From Treponema sp. (lineage in GTDB: Bacteria; Spirochaetota; Spirochaetia; Treponematales; Treponemataceae): DNA of 64,000 bases. This document shows, in pieces, positions 63,913 to 64,000 of the stretch. The first letter of the stretch is position 1. Every line of letters begins with the position of its first letter. The position numbers were made by a program, and so were the translations under genes. Location: NCBI GenBank assembly GCA_017548565.1, contig JAFYZU010000024.1:1-64000 (forward strand), written 5' to 3'. The notes beneath the pieces were generated by a model. That model was not told where the DNA came from and ran no database searches. It was given only the letters and a program-made list of their open reading frames with translations.

Positions 63913-64000
63913 AATCGGGTCAAAATTACTCAGTTACCATAGTCAAAATGCCTCGATTTTACCCTTAAAAACAATTCTATAACCCTGAAAAAACAATTTT

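Noticed and set aside
1-64000. CRISPR array, prophage, insertion sequence or rRNA operon
   Set aside because: No regularly spaced repeats, integrase, transposase or rRNA segment was seen; content is core chromosome.
63913-64000. Inverted pair AAAATCG ... CGATTTT after radA
   Set aside because: Only 7 bp, AT-rich and far apart; no T run or other support.

Overview
The window is an AT-rich chromosomal segment of a spirochaete, most probably a Treponema-like member of the Spirochaetota. I base this on family content and gene order, not on a database match. The pointers are spirochaetal lipobox lipoproteins, a PilZ protein, several cyclic-nucleotide-binding proteins, a long PRPP synthetase, an rpoB with Asn at the position equivalent to E. 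coli Ser531, and a str operon without fusA. No phage, insertion sequence, CRISPR array or rRNA operon was seen.

Region 1 (1-32.6 kb) is housekeeping and envelope genes in short operons on both strands. It starts with a partial lipoprotein, a DTW-domain tRNA-modification protein, then citrate synthase, a 16S-type pseudouridine synthase and formate-THF ligase. Next come a GHKL ATPase/cyclic-nucleotide regulator, tRNA-Arg(CCU), and an operon of PRPP synthetase, a short FGGY kinase and a HAD phosphatase. An operon of an unknown 490-aa protein, a PTS EIIA and transketolase follows, then a metallo-beta-lactamase-fold phosphodiesterase, L28, UvrB, an HtrA protease and a PEGA-domain outer-envelope protein. 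RadC is divergent from a glucosaminidase lipoprotein. An ECF sigma, anti-sigma, IPT/transglutaminase and UMP-kinase-like operon comes next. CysS, MurB, a double cNMP-domain protein, two small exported proteins, a TPR protein and a PilZ protein close the region.

Region 2 (32.6-61.3 kb) is one long minus-strand block of translation and transcription genes. In transcription order it reads tRNA-Thr, rpmG, tRNA-Trp, secE, nusG, rplK, rplA, rplJ, rplL, rpoB, rpoC, rpsL, rpsG, then tuf, the S10, spc and alpha operons to rplQ, and finally a small zinc-ribbon protein. Several gaps inside the block (nusG-rplK, rplJ-rplL, rplL-rpoB, rpoC-rpsL, rpsG-tuf, rpsJ-rplC, secY-rpmJ) carry inverted repeats and are candidate regulatory RNAs. 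The 585-base gap ahead of tuf is the largest and has many hairpins.

Region 3 (61.4 kb to the end) has serine acetyltransferase and RadA on the plus strand, separated by a tandem-hairpin intergenic region.

The most striking pattern is a group of genes in region 1 whose sigma70-type -10 box ends about 5-7 bases before the start codon, with no Shine-Dalgarno. They look like leaderless or near-leaderless transcripts. The ribosomal block and many operon-internal genes have clear GGAGG-type sites, so the genome appears to use both modes. Many reading frames were shortened to an internal start chosen from these signals.
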